Positions 46,760-58,019 of a stretch of DNA of 64,000 bases are shown here, one piece after another. Both the position numbers and the translations under genes were made by a program. The stretch is from Leptobrachium leishanense (lineage: Eukaryota > Chordata > Amphibia > Anura > Megophryidae). Position 1 is the first letter of the stretch, and each line of letters begins with the position of its first letter. The stretch is from assembly GCA_009667805.1 (NCBI GenBank), contig CM019075.1, forward strand, positions 19,837,615 through 19,901,614, given 5' to 3'. The notes under the pieces were generated by a model that ran no database searches, was not told where the DNA came from, and was given only the letters and a program-made list of their open reading frames with translations.

Positions 46760-48320
46760 TTGAAGCTCCTACAGGCGGAGGAGGGACATAGGGAGCATTC
46801 CATGAGATAGGAAGGATATCCGAGCAGGAACACGCAGGCAGATACTTAATCCAAGGAGCCTAGAACGGCAAGGAGAAAATAAATGGAGTAATGTAGGGAT
46901 GATGATGACATAGATCTCAGCGAGAGAAGGGATAGAGGAGGTTGAGATGATGGAGAGATAGGACTCGGCATGCATGTGGCATGATGGCGAATGGAATAGA
47001 TCTGAGGATAAGCCAGGGAGCTTGGATAGACTAAGGTATGGGAAGATGAATCATGGGGTTACCCTAAGATTCAGAGCAAGATAGAGGGTTAAATAAAGTC
47101 AGAGGAACATCAAAAAACGTGGAGCTCCGTATATGCTGAAGACCGCCATGGTACTGCTGGGAGAACATCACGCTGTCGGTGGAAAAGAGACCTGCATGGA
47201 GTTGTACGAAAGAGACTAAGGAAAAGTAAGGGAGGAGGTGGGGAATTAGGGCAGATTTGGGACCTCCTGTTTTGGAGAGAGATTTAATAACTTGCCTCCA
47301 CTACCGCCTGGATTCTGGTTCAGACTGAGACTCCTACAAACAGAGAGAGGGACAAGCAGGTCGGAAATAAGCCACACGTGGACAGGGAAACTTTCCTGAT
47401 ACTCAGCGGTGGCTACAGGGGCACAATTTTCTAAGGCAAGCTGTATTTCAACACATAGGACATCTTAGAGCAGGAATCTCAAACTCTGCCCCCCTCTCCC
47501 CAGATGCTGGTGTCCTACAGATTCCACAATTATCCGAATGCCAGAGAATTATGGGAGCTGTAGTTCAGCAACATTTGGGTAGGGGGCAAAGCTTGAGATC
47601 CCCATCTTGCATACAAATAAAACGTTTTAGAATAGAACGCTGCTTTTGAGACAAATGGCTTATTATCTATTCATTATTCACATCATACTATAGGACAGAT
47701 TACGCCGGTTAATTTCAGCTGCTGTGGGTCAACTTACTTCCTCTTTTAGCCCATGAGACGTTGTGACGCCCTTGTTTCTTTTCAGACACATCTGTAACTA
47801 ATTGCTCATAAGGAGAGTGAATGGGTGACTTCAGAAATATCTTAGCGGGGCTTCCTGAGCATGTGCAAAGTGCTCTCAGGTGGGGCAGACTTTAAAAATG
47901 TCCAAGTTTTCACATGCTCGACAACTGCTTATGGTTTTTTATACTGTTACTAGTCAGGGATGATGAAACAAACCCAAAAGTAATTTCTAAGACCTCTTTC
48001 CTCATTTATTTATTTTTTAATATGTTAAGCTTACAACCCTCCTCGACTGCGCTGCAGTAAGGATGTAGCTACAAGGTTTATTGCAACCCAAGTGACAACG
48101 CTTCAACTTTGTATGGTAGTGGTTGTAACATGTGGACACATTGCGTGCGGTGCATCTGTCCTACTGCATGATATTTAAAGAGGAGATGGGGTTTCAATTC
48201 TCGTGCCAAATAATTCTGCAGAAGTGACCAGAGGAACCCCTCAATTGGCGTATTAGAAGAAGAGACCATATTGGAAGCATTTCATGCCAAGGAACTGTGC
48301 ATCATCCCCTGCAACCTGGC
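46760..48320. other. TRIM46 9-kb intron, mostly unassigned, with one foldback
   Basis: There is no gene. A foldback repeat at 47467-47612 (aatctcaaactctgcccccc / gagatccccatcttgc) is related to 24993-25140. The remainder shows no recognisable family. Confidence 0.5.
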
Positions 48321-48749
48321 ATCTGGGATCGGGATGAGCTGTTCGGGTTCGGACGGTTCGGAGTTCGACCCGAACTTTGGCAGTTCGAAAGTTCGCGAAT
48401 TTCGAACTTTTTGGGTCTGTTCGGTTCGAGTTCGAAAAAAAAAAAAAAGAAATTTTGAAAAAGTATAGAAAATGCTTAAAAAATACTAAAAAATCTAGAA
48501 ATAAAGAGACTCTTTACTGCAGAATATTATAAGCAACGGTTTATTAGATATTGAATTAAAAACTAATGTGTACGTGAAAGATTATCAACTCTAAATGACC
48601 TCTGTTCACAAACGGGCATAACACCAGGCGTTTTTAGTCTGGTAATCAATTTGATACATTGTACAACATACTGAGGGTGGGGTGGTGTCTGCTTCTGATT
48701 GAGATTTGAGAATTAATTTCCCGAAAACATCCTAATATGCTGCATTTAA

Positions 48750-49915
48750 CCCTTTCGCTGCTGAGGCTTTTCACACCTCTGTGCTGAAGTCATTTTTACC
48801 GCTTTCGCTCATCATGATTAACCGCGTTTTGTAGCCATATTTTGATATATGACCCAGACATATTATATATCGTTCTTTCCGGCAGACTTGGCAGATTCAT
48901 AATATGTCATTATTATATGTATACGTTATGTCATTTCTGTATATTATAACAAAAATGCAATAAAATTAGAATTTTCAATAATTTATTATGTGTAAAGTGT
49001 TTTTTTCACATTTTAACATGCGATCGTTTGCGGTTATATTTTGTATGGGGTGCGCTTGTTAAAAAAATTAGAAATGGGGTCTCGTTACATTTTTTTTGGG
49101 GAAAATTTCACTTTTTTTAACAAATGCACCGCATAGAAAAATCGTTAGTGCAGCATTATTGTTCACATTATAATTGAAATGGGAACAATATTGCTGCATT
49201 AACAAAACAAAAACAAAACAAAAAAACTTGTCTTTTTTTTAGATTTTTTTTTAAATATTGTATTTTTATTTTTTTAAAAAACATTTTTCATGCTCATGTT
49301 TGGTATCCTTGGAAAGGCCATGCTCTGGCCGATCCAACGATATCAAACATTAACCCCTAGCTGCCACGGATCGGGAGATAAGGGGTTCATTGGAACCCCC
49401 TATCTCCACCATTGGTGGCAGCTAGGGGTTAACTCCAGGACTGGCGTCATCGTGCTATGCACGATGACGCCAGTCCTCAGGGGGAGTTCCTGGAGGCTTG
49501 GCCGACATCCAAGATGTCGGCCAGCTCCAGGAGAGGATCACGATCCGGCTCCCCAGGGGTTAATCACAGCCACCATTTGGAAGGGCAGGTTGTGCCCTTC
49601 CAAACGGTGCCTGGATTAACCCCCTGCCCCCCGGCGATCGGGAGGGAGAGAGGTCCGAAGGACCTCCCCCCCCCCCCCTCCTTTCAGGCGCTTCCTACTA
49701 GATGGGCCGAAAGGTTCTTATCTGCCGACATTTTTCTATGTTTCTATGTTTCCTCCGCACATGCGGGGGGGCGCCTGAATTAGATGTCATCGCGCTGCCG
49801 CGATGACATCTAATTGCTCCGCCGGGGTCCTGGAGTGGGCTGACATCCAAGATGTCAGCCCGCCCGGGGGGCGCAGCAATCCGCCGGAATCAGCGCGTCC
49901 ATAGCAGCCAAGTGG
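48750..49915. mobile_element. TTAA-flanked piggyBac-like element nested in the hAT element
   Basis: TTAA at 48746-48749 and 49916-49919, ends CCCTTTCGCTGCTGAGG and CCATAGCAGCCAAGTGG. The interior has several inverted words (ccaagatgtcggcc; gacgccagtcct). At 49697-49750 it contains a LINE 3' tail (actagatgggccgaaaggtt ... ttctatgtttctatg), a further insertion. No transposase. Confidence 0.75.
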
Positions 49916-49953
49916 TTAACTTGTGTTTGAAAAAAATTCAAAATAACATCTAA

Positions 49954-50394
49954 GGCTAGGGTCAGATGAGCGCATTTTGTACGGTCTGTGCAGTACGGAC
50001 GTACTTACTGACTGACAACAAGGTAGTGGCCAAACAGTCCGTTTTTTTCACTGACGTATTTTTTGACTGATGTAGCAGGGAAAATAAATTAAAATGAAAA
50101 AACATTCTGTCCGTCAAAAATGCTGGACGTATAAATGCAGTCCGTCTGACCTTGGTTTATCACTCACATACAAAGCTACACGGACGTTGCGGACGTGGCG
50201 CACTCCGCACGTCCGTTCTAGCAGTATTACGTTCTTGCCTAACCTGCGTCCGTTTGCTGCGTCCGCCATGCATCCGCACTTCCGTGCGGACGTACTTCGT
50301 GTGTGGGGCTCTATTGGTCAGAATGCTATGCTGCCACGGACGTACAAATGTGCGGCAACACGGACGTGATAACTGCGCTCGTCTGACCCCAGCC
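49954..50394. mobile_element. Harbinger-like MITE, copy 3
   Basis: Ends GGCTAGGGTCAGATG... and ...GTCTGACCCCAGCC. The left flank is TAA; the right flank is TTAA, so the exact duplication is one base ambiguous. The interior is more CpG- and cggacgt-rich than the other copies. Confidence 0.7.
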
Positions 50395-50436
50395 TTAAGC
50401 AATGTTATTTTTCACCTCGGGATTAAACATTCACAG

Positions 50437-51430
50437 CAGTGGCGTAGCGTGGGTTGTCAGCGCCCGGGGCCAGCCAAGAATTGTGCGCCCCCCCCACCTG
50501 TGGACACGTTATCGATATTGCCCCAGCTCTCACATGAATATTGCCCCAGCTCACACATGGATATTGCCGCAGCTCTCACATGGATATTGCCCCAGCTCAC
50601 ACATGGATATTGCCCCAGCTCTCACATGGATATTGCCCCAGCTCACACATGGATATTGCCCCAGCTCACACATGGATATTGCCCCCAGCTCACACATGGA
50701 GATTGCCCCAGCTCTCCCATGGATATGCCGCAGCTCTCACATGGATATTGCCCCAGCTCACACATGGATATTGCCCCCAGCTCACACATGAATATTGCCC
50801 CAGCTCACACATGGATTTGCCCCAGCTCATGGGATTTGCCTCCGCTCATGGGATTTGCCCCAGCTCATGGATAATGCCCCCAGCTCATGGATATGCCCCA
50901 GCTCATGGATATGCCCCAGCTCATGGATATGCCCCAGCTCATGGATTTGCCCCCAGCTCATGGATTTGCCCCAGCTCTCACCTGGATATTGCCCCAGCGG
51001 CAGCCAGCTCTCACATGGATATTGCCCCAGCTCCGGATCCAGCAGGGGTTGAGGGGGCCCAGATGCCGGGCAGCGGGAGTGCCTGCCCGGTCCTGAACAG
51101 CGTGTGAGTCCGTCCGTGTTGAAGGGGAGGCGGCTGCGTGCGTGCGCAGGTCACGCGGTCCGGCCAGTCAGGTGGTACAGAGACTCAGTACCACCTGATT
51201 AGCCGGACCACGTGACCGCCTGCACGCAGCCACATCCCCTTCAACACAGACGGACTCACTGTTCAGGACCGGGCAGGCACTCCTGCTGCCCGGCATCTGG
51301 GTCCCCTCAACCCGCGGGCCCTTGGGCGGCGCCCGAGGGCCCGGCGGGTCAGTCCGGGCCTCAAGTTTTAGGCGTTAACAAAACTGCGCCCGGGGCCACG
51401 GCCCCCCAGCCCCCCCACGCTACGCCACTG
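50437..51430. mobile_element. hAT-like element carrying minisatellite array 3
   Basis: attcacag at 50429-50436 and 51431-51438 is an exact 8-base duplication. Ends CAGTGGCGTAGCGTGGG and CCCACGCTACGCCACTG are perfect 17-base inverted repeats. Inside are the minisatellite (50512-51035) and a long palindrome: 51055-51178 (gatgccgggcagcgggagtg ...) is the approximate inverse of 51182-51305. No transposase. Confidence 0.9.
50512..51035 (+). repeat. Minisatellite array 3
   Basis: Units built on ccccagctcacacatggata with ttg, 18-24 bases, then shorter gctcatggatatg units. This is the reverse-complement orientation of array 1. Confidence 0.93.
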
Positions 51431-51438
51431 ATTCACAG

Positions 51439-52207
51439 GGTTATTCAGAGAGCGGTGAAAAGCAGGAGAATAACTGGAGAAGTGAAAATTCTAGGTCAAA
51501 ATAGCCAAACCAGAAAAATTCTCCCATTTAACTCACTTTCCAAATTGGCTATTTGGTCTAGATTGTTCTCTTCTCCTGACAGTTCTCCTGGCTTTCACCT
51601 CTCTTTCAGGGTTGTTCAGAGAAAGGTGAAAACCAGGAGAATGACAGGAAAAGAGAACAATCTGGACCAAATAGCCGATTTGGAAAGTGAGATAAGGCTA
51701 GGGTCAGACTAACGCATTTTTCACAGCGACCGTCAAAAAGTGCGTCCGAATGCATTGCCTTATTTTTTTCACGGAATGCGTGAAAACGGTCATACGATGC
51801 GCATTTTTGTGCATGATTTTTTTACGGATCCAAACCAGGAAACTTTGGGTGTCTGGACGTTATGTTGGCCGGACATGAGCAGCGTCTGACGTCTCCAAAT
51901 CACGCACACACGCCGCTAGTGGACGCAGCGCACTCTGTACGTCCGTACTAGCGGTTCTGCTTTCTCGGAAAAATGCGTTCATTTTCCACTTGCGTTGCGC
52001 AGCCGGACTTTCGTGCGACCGTACTTCGTATATTGGCTGTCATTGCCCGTCATTTGCTGCTAGTGCGGCCGTGATTAAGTGCGCCTAAACGCACGTTAAA
52101 AATTCACTAGTCTGACCCTAGCCTAAATGGGAGAATTTTTCTGGTTTGGCTATTTTGACCTAGAATTTTCCATTCTCCAGTCATTCTCCTGCTTTTCACC
52201 GCCAAAA
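51439..52207. mobile_element. Palindromic MITE (ggttattcagag family), interrupted
   Basis: The motifs ggttattcagagag, gaaaattctaggtcaaaata and gttctcttctcctgacag recur in both orientations, forming two head-to-head copies. A simpler copy lies at 53404-53572. The Harbinger-like MITE at 51696-52123 interrupts it at gataa/atggg; the 53.4-kb copy reads through. Confidence 0.65.
51696..52123. mobile_element. Harbinger-like MITE, copy 4
   Basis: Ends GGCTAGGGTCAGACTAACGC... and ...GTCTGACCCTAGCC with TAA at 51693-51695 and 52124-52126. The empty site gtgagataaatggg exists at about 53487, confirming a 3-base duplication. Confidence 0.88.
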
Positions 52208-52784
52208 AAATCAGTAAACTTTTTCTGCGTGTCCGAAAATGTCTCCTCTTTTCATACAGACTGCCGCCTCGAGCAGTTGTTTATGGATAGATTAAAGGAA
52301 AAGCATTTACCGTCATTTGAAATGTCATTTTTTTTGGTTTTTACATATTTCTATACATTCTAGAAATCCGCCACTTCACAGGCAAGTCATGGGGACCTCC
52401 AAGGCACGATATTTGAAGGAATTTTTGGTTTTTATTTTTAACCCTTATTTCATGGAAAACTCACTGTCCCTTTTAAAAACGTTTTTTTTTTTTACTTTTT
52501 GTCCTTGTTTCCTGTCCCCCAGGGCACTACCCAGACCCCCATACACTTTTTTTATGGCAAATATCTAGCACTCTAAAAACCGAATTTTCAGCCCCATTGA
52601 CTTGTATGGGGTTCGGGTTCGGCTTCGAACCGAACTCGGGGAGTGTTCGGCTCATCCCTAATCTGGGATCAGCACCCATTATTATTTTATAGTAATCTTC
52701 TACTGCTGTGGGACTGGATGGAGGGACGTTTAAGAAGGTCCTTCTGTCAACAAGTGATCCATCAGTCCAATATTTAATTTAAAT

Positions 52785-52964
52785 CAGTGGTTTCCCATCC
52801 CTGGTCCTCAGGGCCCTCTAACAGGACAGGTTTTAAGGATCACCTTGGGGAAATGCAGACTGAATCCTGCAATCACTGAACAGCAAATCATATCACCTGT
52901 GCTTCTTATATCTGGCAAACCTGGCCTGTTAGTGGGTCCTGAGGACCAGGGTTGGGAAACAATG
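52785..52964. mobile_element. hAT-like MITE, 180 bases
   Basis: Ends CAGTGGTTTCCCATCCCTGG... and ...CCAGGGTTGGGAAACAATG. Flanks atttaaat (52777-52784) and atttaaag (52965-52972) agree at 7 of 8. Non-coding. Confidence 0.8.
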
Positions 52965-52981
52965 ATTTAAAGCACTCACTA

Positions 52982-53745
52982 GAGGTGTGCACGGCTGAAA
53001 AATTTGTTTAGTTTCGTTTTAAAATAATTTAGTTTTTGGAATATCGTTTCGTACTTCGGAGCTTATTTTGTTTCGCATTTCGTTTAGTTTTGTTCCGGAT
53101 CGATTTGAAATTGAATCGATATTTGATATCGATTTGATAATCGATATTTCAATTCGACTTTCGAATCACTAAATAAAACTCCAATGAATCAAATTTTGCT
53201 GTTTTTAAAATGCAAGCTAGGGTTAAATATTGCGCCGTCTGACAGATTTACTACCAGAGGCCAATTAACAGGGACAGGATACTTGTGAAACAGTAAAACG
53301 AAACTGATACGGTTCATAAAATAGTCTGCCGACTGTTGTACTTTGATCTTCACTTAAAATACATAAACCTAATAGTTGATATCGATTCGAATTTCGGATC
53401 ACAAATGGGGTTATTCAGAGAAAGGTGAAAGTCAGGAGAACTGGCAGGAGAAGAGAACAATCTAGACCAAATAGCCGATTTGGGAAGTGAGATAAATGGG
53501 AGAATTTTTCAGGTTTGGCTATTTTGACCTAGAATTTCCACTTCTTCTGAGTTTCACCTTTCTTTGAATAGACCTGTAAATAAAACCCCAATTAGTAAAA
53601 TTTTTCTTTTATGATGAAACAGTGTAACAAATTAAATTTGTTGTTTACCGTTTCGTTTTGAATTCAGATCAAATCGATTCGTTATTTTGGAAGTACTTCT
53701 GAAATACGAATTAACGAAATTTGATACAAAACAAATGCACACCTC
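52982..53745. mobile_element. TA-flanked MITE
   Basis: Ends GAGGTGTGCACGG and TGCACACCTC are inverted, with TA on each side (52980-52981, 53746-53747). The interior is AT-rich, with atcgatttgaa-type words. It hosts the ggttattcagag MITE at 53404-53572. Tc1/mariner-type by target site only. Confidence 0.55.
53404..53572. mobile_element. ggttattcagag MITE, uninterrupted copy
   Basis: Runs from gggttattcagagaaaggtg to cacctttctttgaatag, with inverted ends. It provides the empty site for the Harbinger-like insertion at 51696-52123. Confidence 0.7.
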
Positions 53746-53893
53746 TAGCATTTTGGTAACGACTGGACCACTGAGAAAATCCTCCTTTCAGTTATAGTAG
53801 AGCCCCAGAATAGAAGGACCCAAAGAAGCCACCACTCCCCAAATATTTTAAACAGATGACTTTCTGTTAGTCCAACATAACTTGTGTAAGACC

Positions 53894-54990
53894 CAGTGGC
53901 GTAGCATGGGTTGTCAGCGCCCGAGGCAAGGCAAGAATTGTGCGCCCCCCAACGTGTGGATATGGTAACAAACCCTGATTCCTGTCCACCAGCAGAGTAT
54001 TGACCCCTTACCCCACAAGCACATATGTATTGTATTTAACAAAATTATATAATAAAAAAATGAAACCCACATGCCCCCCCACGCTACGCCACTGCTACCA
54101 GTCACCCTGTCCCAGTATACCCTAGCATACTTCCACTCTCACACTATAACGAGTCACTCTCTCTCCGTATCCCCAGTCACTCTCAGTACCCCCATTTTCT
54201 CCCAATACCCCCAGTCTCTCTCTTAGTACCCCAGTCACTCACTCCCTCTCAGTACCCCCAGTTACTCCCTCCCAGTACCCCCAGTCACTCACTCTCTCCC
54301 AGTACCCAAATCACTCCCTCCCAGTACCCCCAGTCACTCTCTCTCTCTCCCAGTACCCACCAGTCACCCTCTCTCCCAGTACCCACCAGTCGCCCTCTCT
54401 CCCAGTACCCACCAGTCACTCTCTCTCCCCCAGTACCCACCAGTCACTCTCTCTCCCCCAGTACCCACCAGTCACTCTCTCTCCCCCAGTACCCACCAGT
54501 CACTCTCTCACTTTCTCTCTCCAAGTACCCCCACTTTCTCCCAGTAACCCCTTCACTCCCTCCCAGTACCCCCAGTCACACACTCCCTCCCAGTACCCCC
54601 AGTCACACACTCCCTCCCAGTACCCCCAGTCACACACTCCCTCCCAGTACCCCCAGTCACACACTCCCTCCCAGTACCCCCAGTCACTCACTCTCTCCCA
54701 GACCCCCCCAGTCACACACTCTCCCAGTACCCCCCAGTCACACTCTTTCTCTCTCCACGTACCCCTACTTTCACCCAGTACCCCTAGTCACACACTCTCT
54801 CCCAGTACCCCCCAGTCACACTCTCACTCTTTCTCTCTCCAAGTACCCCCACTTTCTCCCAGTACTCCCAGTCACTCTCTCACTCTTTCTCATCCCTGCT
54901 GGAAAATATTAGTGGTTCAAATTTCTTTTGAAATTTTGCACCCCCTAAGAAAATTGCGCCAGAGGGGCCCCCCCCCACGCTACGCCACTG
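53894..54990. mobile_element. hAT-like element with duplicated right end and CCCAGTACCC minisatellite
   Basis: Ends CAGTGGCGTAGCATGGG and CCCACGCTACGCCACTG. Flanks gtaagacc (53886-53893) and gtaagaca (54991-54998) agree at 7 of 8. A second copy of the right end (acgctacgccactg) sits internally at 54081-54094. Between the two right ends lies a tandem array of cccagtacccccagtcac units (about 54110-54900). Same family as 50437-51430; a fragment is at 58817-58905. Confidence 0.85.
54110..54900 (+). repeat. CT-rich minisatellite (cccagtacccccagtcac)
   Basis: About 30 units of 22-32 bases mixing cagtcactctctctccc with cccagtaccccc. The - strand reads as GGGG-rich and the + strand is polypyrimidine-rich. 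Confidence 0.92.
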
Positions 54991-54999
54991 GTAAGACAC

Positions 55000-55692
55000 A
55001 CTGATCATATATATCAATTTCTCTTTTCTTTTATTAACTTGCAATTGTTAGCCTCTGTCCTGCAGCTATATGAGCTATATTCCAGGATTTATACAATGCC
55101 ACCATGCACAGACATTACTCTGACGGGATGACATCTCTCACAGTGACTGAAGGAAGTGAGATCATCAAGTGGTGGTATCTATACAATATGACTGTATGGA
55201 GCATTATAGGAGGATGAAGGCATGACCTGCCGGCCTGCGGAGGAGTCAAAGTGGAGTGTTCTAGAAACAAAGAAACCGGAAAGGATTGGAGCTACTATCT
55301 GTCCCAAATGGGGTGACCATCATGGATTATGAAAAAGCAGCATGGAGAAGTCAGGGTGAGCGTTAAAGTTATGAGGCAGGTTGGAGTTGGTTATGTATAC
55401 ATGTGTCACTGGTAGCCGTATACCCTGCTCTATTGGGTTATCTGTAATCATAATAATAATGATGATTATAAATAATATTTTTGCAATTTTTGATCTTTTC
55501 TTCGTCCCCCAGCTTTATCGCTGATATTTTGTAGTCGGGAATCTGCATTTTGCTCTTCCAGTTTGGTGAATTTGGCAAAAATCAAAAGGCCCAGATGATC
55601 CCACAGTGCCAGATCCGGTAGGAAGTGGAATCATCCTGGTTCAGGCTATTCTAGAATCTCTAGATGGCCTCCTACTTCTACCCCGGATTTAC
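55000..55692. other. TRIM46 intron, no feature seen
   Basis: Unassigned sequence, ending at the donor of the COS-box exon. Confidence 0.4.
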
Positions 55693-55814
55693 CTTTGACG
55701 AAGGTAATGTCAGTCAACATCTTCATCTCTCTGCTGACATCCAGTTTGAAGGCTGGCAGGGGGGCGCACGCCGCTGCACGGAAACTCTGCAAGGCTTCTA
55801 TTGCTTTCATCATC
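55693..55814 (-). CDS. TRIM46: TRIM46 exon: COS box end
   Basis: Encodes MMKAIEALQSFRAAACAPLP and FKLDVSREMKMLTDITFVK, matching ATEALQTFRPAA...QLDVGREMKLLTELNFL. The acceptor is CCCCCAG and the donor GTAAAT. Phase 2 in, phase 1 out. It is preceded by a 3.4-kb intron with a telomere-like array and followed by a 9.0-kb intron. Confidence 0.95.
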
Positions 55815-56336
55815 CTGGGGGAACATGGAAGAGACATGAGTACCTCTGTATGTGCTGCAGGTTGATCCTTGTTTATTAGTCTAGAAACAGCTTATGTGTC
55901 GATTTTGTACTTTTAGGCCTGAACCACTCAATTAGTCTCTCTCTCGCTCTTTGCGTCTCTGTATCTGACCATCATACTCTTCTCTAGAGCCTAATGTCCA
56001 TGAAGAATGTTTGTTTCTCTTATCTTGTTATATACAGGAATAGCTTTGAGAACTTACTTTACCTGATTTTTGTTCCCTTAATCAGAGGTTCTTGCATTTG
56101 TTTTGTTTTTTTACCCAATCACGTGCACAGACTGATGTTTAGTTTCGTTTCGGCAAATTTCGGATTTGAAAATTATCAGATTTTGGACTTTGCCGATTTG
56201 GATCGATACGGAATTTTGCACAAATCTGAAATTTTTTGGAAATATCCAAAGTTTGGCAGCGCATGTATTTTTAGTCTCATACCCCCTCTTTACATCCTCC
56301 ACCCACCCCAAACTATTCCATATACCCACCACTAAA

Positions 56337-58014
56337 TGTTAGGGTTATCATCAGGGTTAGGGTTAGGTGCAGAGATAGGGTAGGGTTACTGCTTCATTAG
56401 GATTAGGGTTACGATTACTATTTCTGCTTGTATTAGGGTTATGGTTACTATTTCTGCTTGTATTAAGGTTAAGGTTAAGATTAGGATTACGGTTACTTTT
56501 TCTGCTTGTATTAGGGTTAAGGTTAGGATTAGGCTTACAGTTACTTTTTCTGCTTGTATTAGGGTTAAGGTTAGGATTATGGTTACAGTTACTATTTCTG
56601 CTTGTATTAGGGTTACGGTTACTATTTCTGCTTGTATTAGGGTTAAGGTTAGGATTAGGGTTACGGTTACTATTTCTGCTTGTATTAGGGTTAAGGTTAG
56701 GAATAGGGTTACGGTTACTATTTCTGCTTGTATTAGGGTTAAGGTTAGGATTAGGGTTACGGTTACTATTTCTGCTTGTATTAGGGTTACGGTTACTATT
56801 TCTGCTTGTATTAAGGTTAAGATTAGGATTACGGTTACTTTTTCTGCTTGTATTAGGGTTAAGGTTAGGATTAGGGTTACAGTTACTTTTTCTGCTTGTA
56901 TTAGGGTTAAGGTTAGGATTATGGTTACAGTTACTATTTCTGCTTGTATTAGGGTTACGGTTACTATTTCTGCTTGTATTAGGGTTAAGGTTAGGATTAG
57001 GGTTACGGTTACTATTTCTGCTTGTATTAGGGTTAAGGTTAGGATTAGGGTTACGGTTACTATTTCTGCTTGTATTAGGGTTAAGGTTAGGATTAGGGTT
57101 ACAGTTACTATTTCTGCTTGTATTAGGGTTACGGTTACTATTTCTGCTTGTATTAGGGTTAAGGTTAGGATTAGGGTTACGGTTACTATTTCTGCTTGTA
57201 TTAGGGTTACGGTTACTATTTCTGCTTGTATTAGGTTAAGGTTAGGATTACGGTTACTTTTTCTGCTTGTATTAGGGTTAAGGTTAGGATTAGGGTTACA
57301 GTTACTTTTTCTGCTTGTATTAGGGTTAAGGTTAGGATTATGTTACAGTTACTATTTCTGCTTGTATTAGGGTTACGGTTACTATTTCTGCTTGTATTAG
57401 GGTTAAGGTTAGGATTAGGGTTACGGTTACTATTTCTGCTTGTATTAGGGTTAGGGTTAAGGTTAGGATTAGGGTTACGGTTACTATTTCTGCTTGTATT
57501 AGGGTTAAGGTTAGGATTAGGGTTACAGTTACTATTTCTGCTTGTATTCGGGTTACGGTTACTATTTCTGCTTGTATTAGGGTTAAGGTTAGGATTAGGG
57601 TTACGGTTACTATTTCTGCTTGTATTAGGGTTAAGGTTAGGATTAGGGTTACGGTTACTATTTCTGCTTGTATTAGGGTTAAGGTTAGGATTAGGGTTAC
57701 AGTTACTATTTCTGCTTGTATTAGGGTTACGGTTACTATTTCTGCTTGTATTAGGGTTAAGGTTAGGATTAGGGTTACGGTTACTATTTCTGCTTGTATT
57801 AGGGTTAAGGTTAGGATTAGGGTTACGGTTACTATTTCTGCTTGCATTAGGGTTAAGGTTAGGATTAGGGTTACGGTTACTATTTCTGCTTGTATTAGGG
57901 TTAAGGTTAGGATTAGGGTTAAGGTTACTATTTCTGCTTGTATTAGGGTTAAGGTTAGGATTAGGGTTACGGTTACTATTTCTGCTTGTATTAGGGTTAA
58001 GGTTAGGGTTAGTA
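56337..58014 (+). repeat. 48/30-base telomere-like tandem array (TRIM46 intron)
   Basis: About 36 units made of ttagggttaaggttaggatt + agggttacgg + ttactatttctgcttgta (48 bases), or the same unit lacking its first 18 bases (30 bases). The 48 and 30 units alternate in a pattern (several 48s, then a 30, then 48s). Both lengths are multiples of three, so both strands stay open for 240-310 codons; these are not genes. TTAGGG-like words occur in every unit, but never as a pure telomeric run. Confidence 0.96.
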
Positions 58015-58019
58015 TTTGC

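Larger units (their letters stand above)
48329..52660. mobile_element. hAT-like element, 4.3 kb, host of at least four nested elements
   Basis: atctggga at 48321-48328 and 52661-52668 is an exact 8-base target duplication. Ends are TCGGGATGAGC... and ...GCTCATCCCTA (one mismatch), followed by ttcgggttcgg-type subterminal repeats at both ends. The original element was probably under 1 kb; most of its length is later insertions. No transposase is seen. Confidence 0.85.

Noticed and set aside
56337..58014. A true interstitial telomere
   Set aside because: No uninterrupted (TTAGGG)n run beyond two units; telomere-like words are diluted by a constant non-telomeric block.
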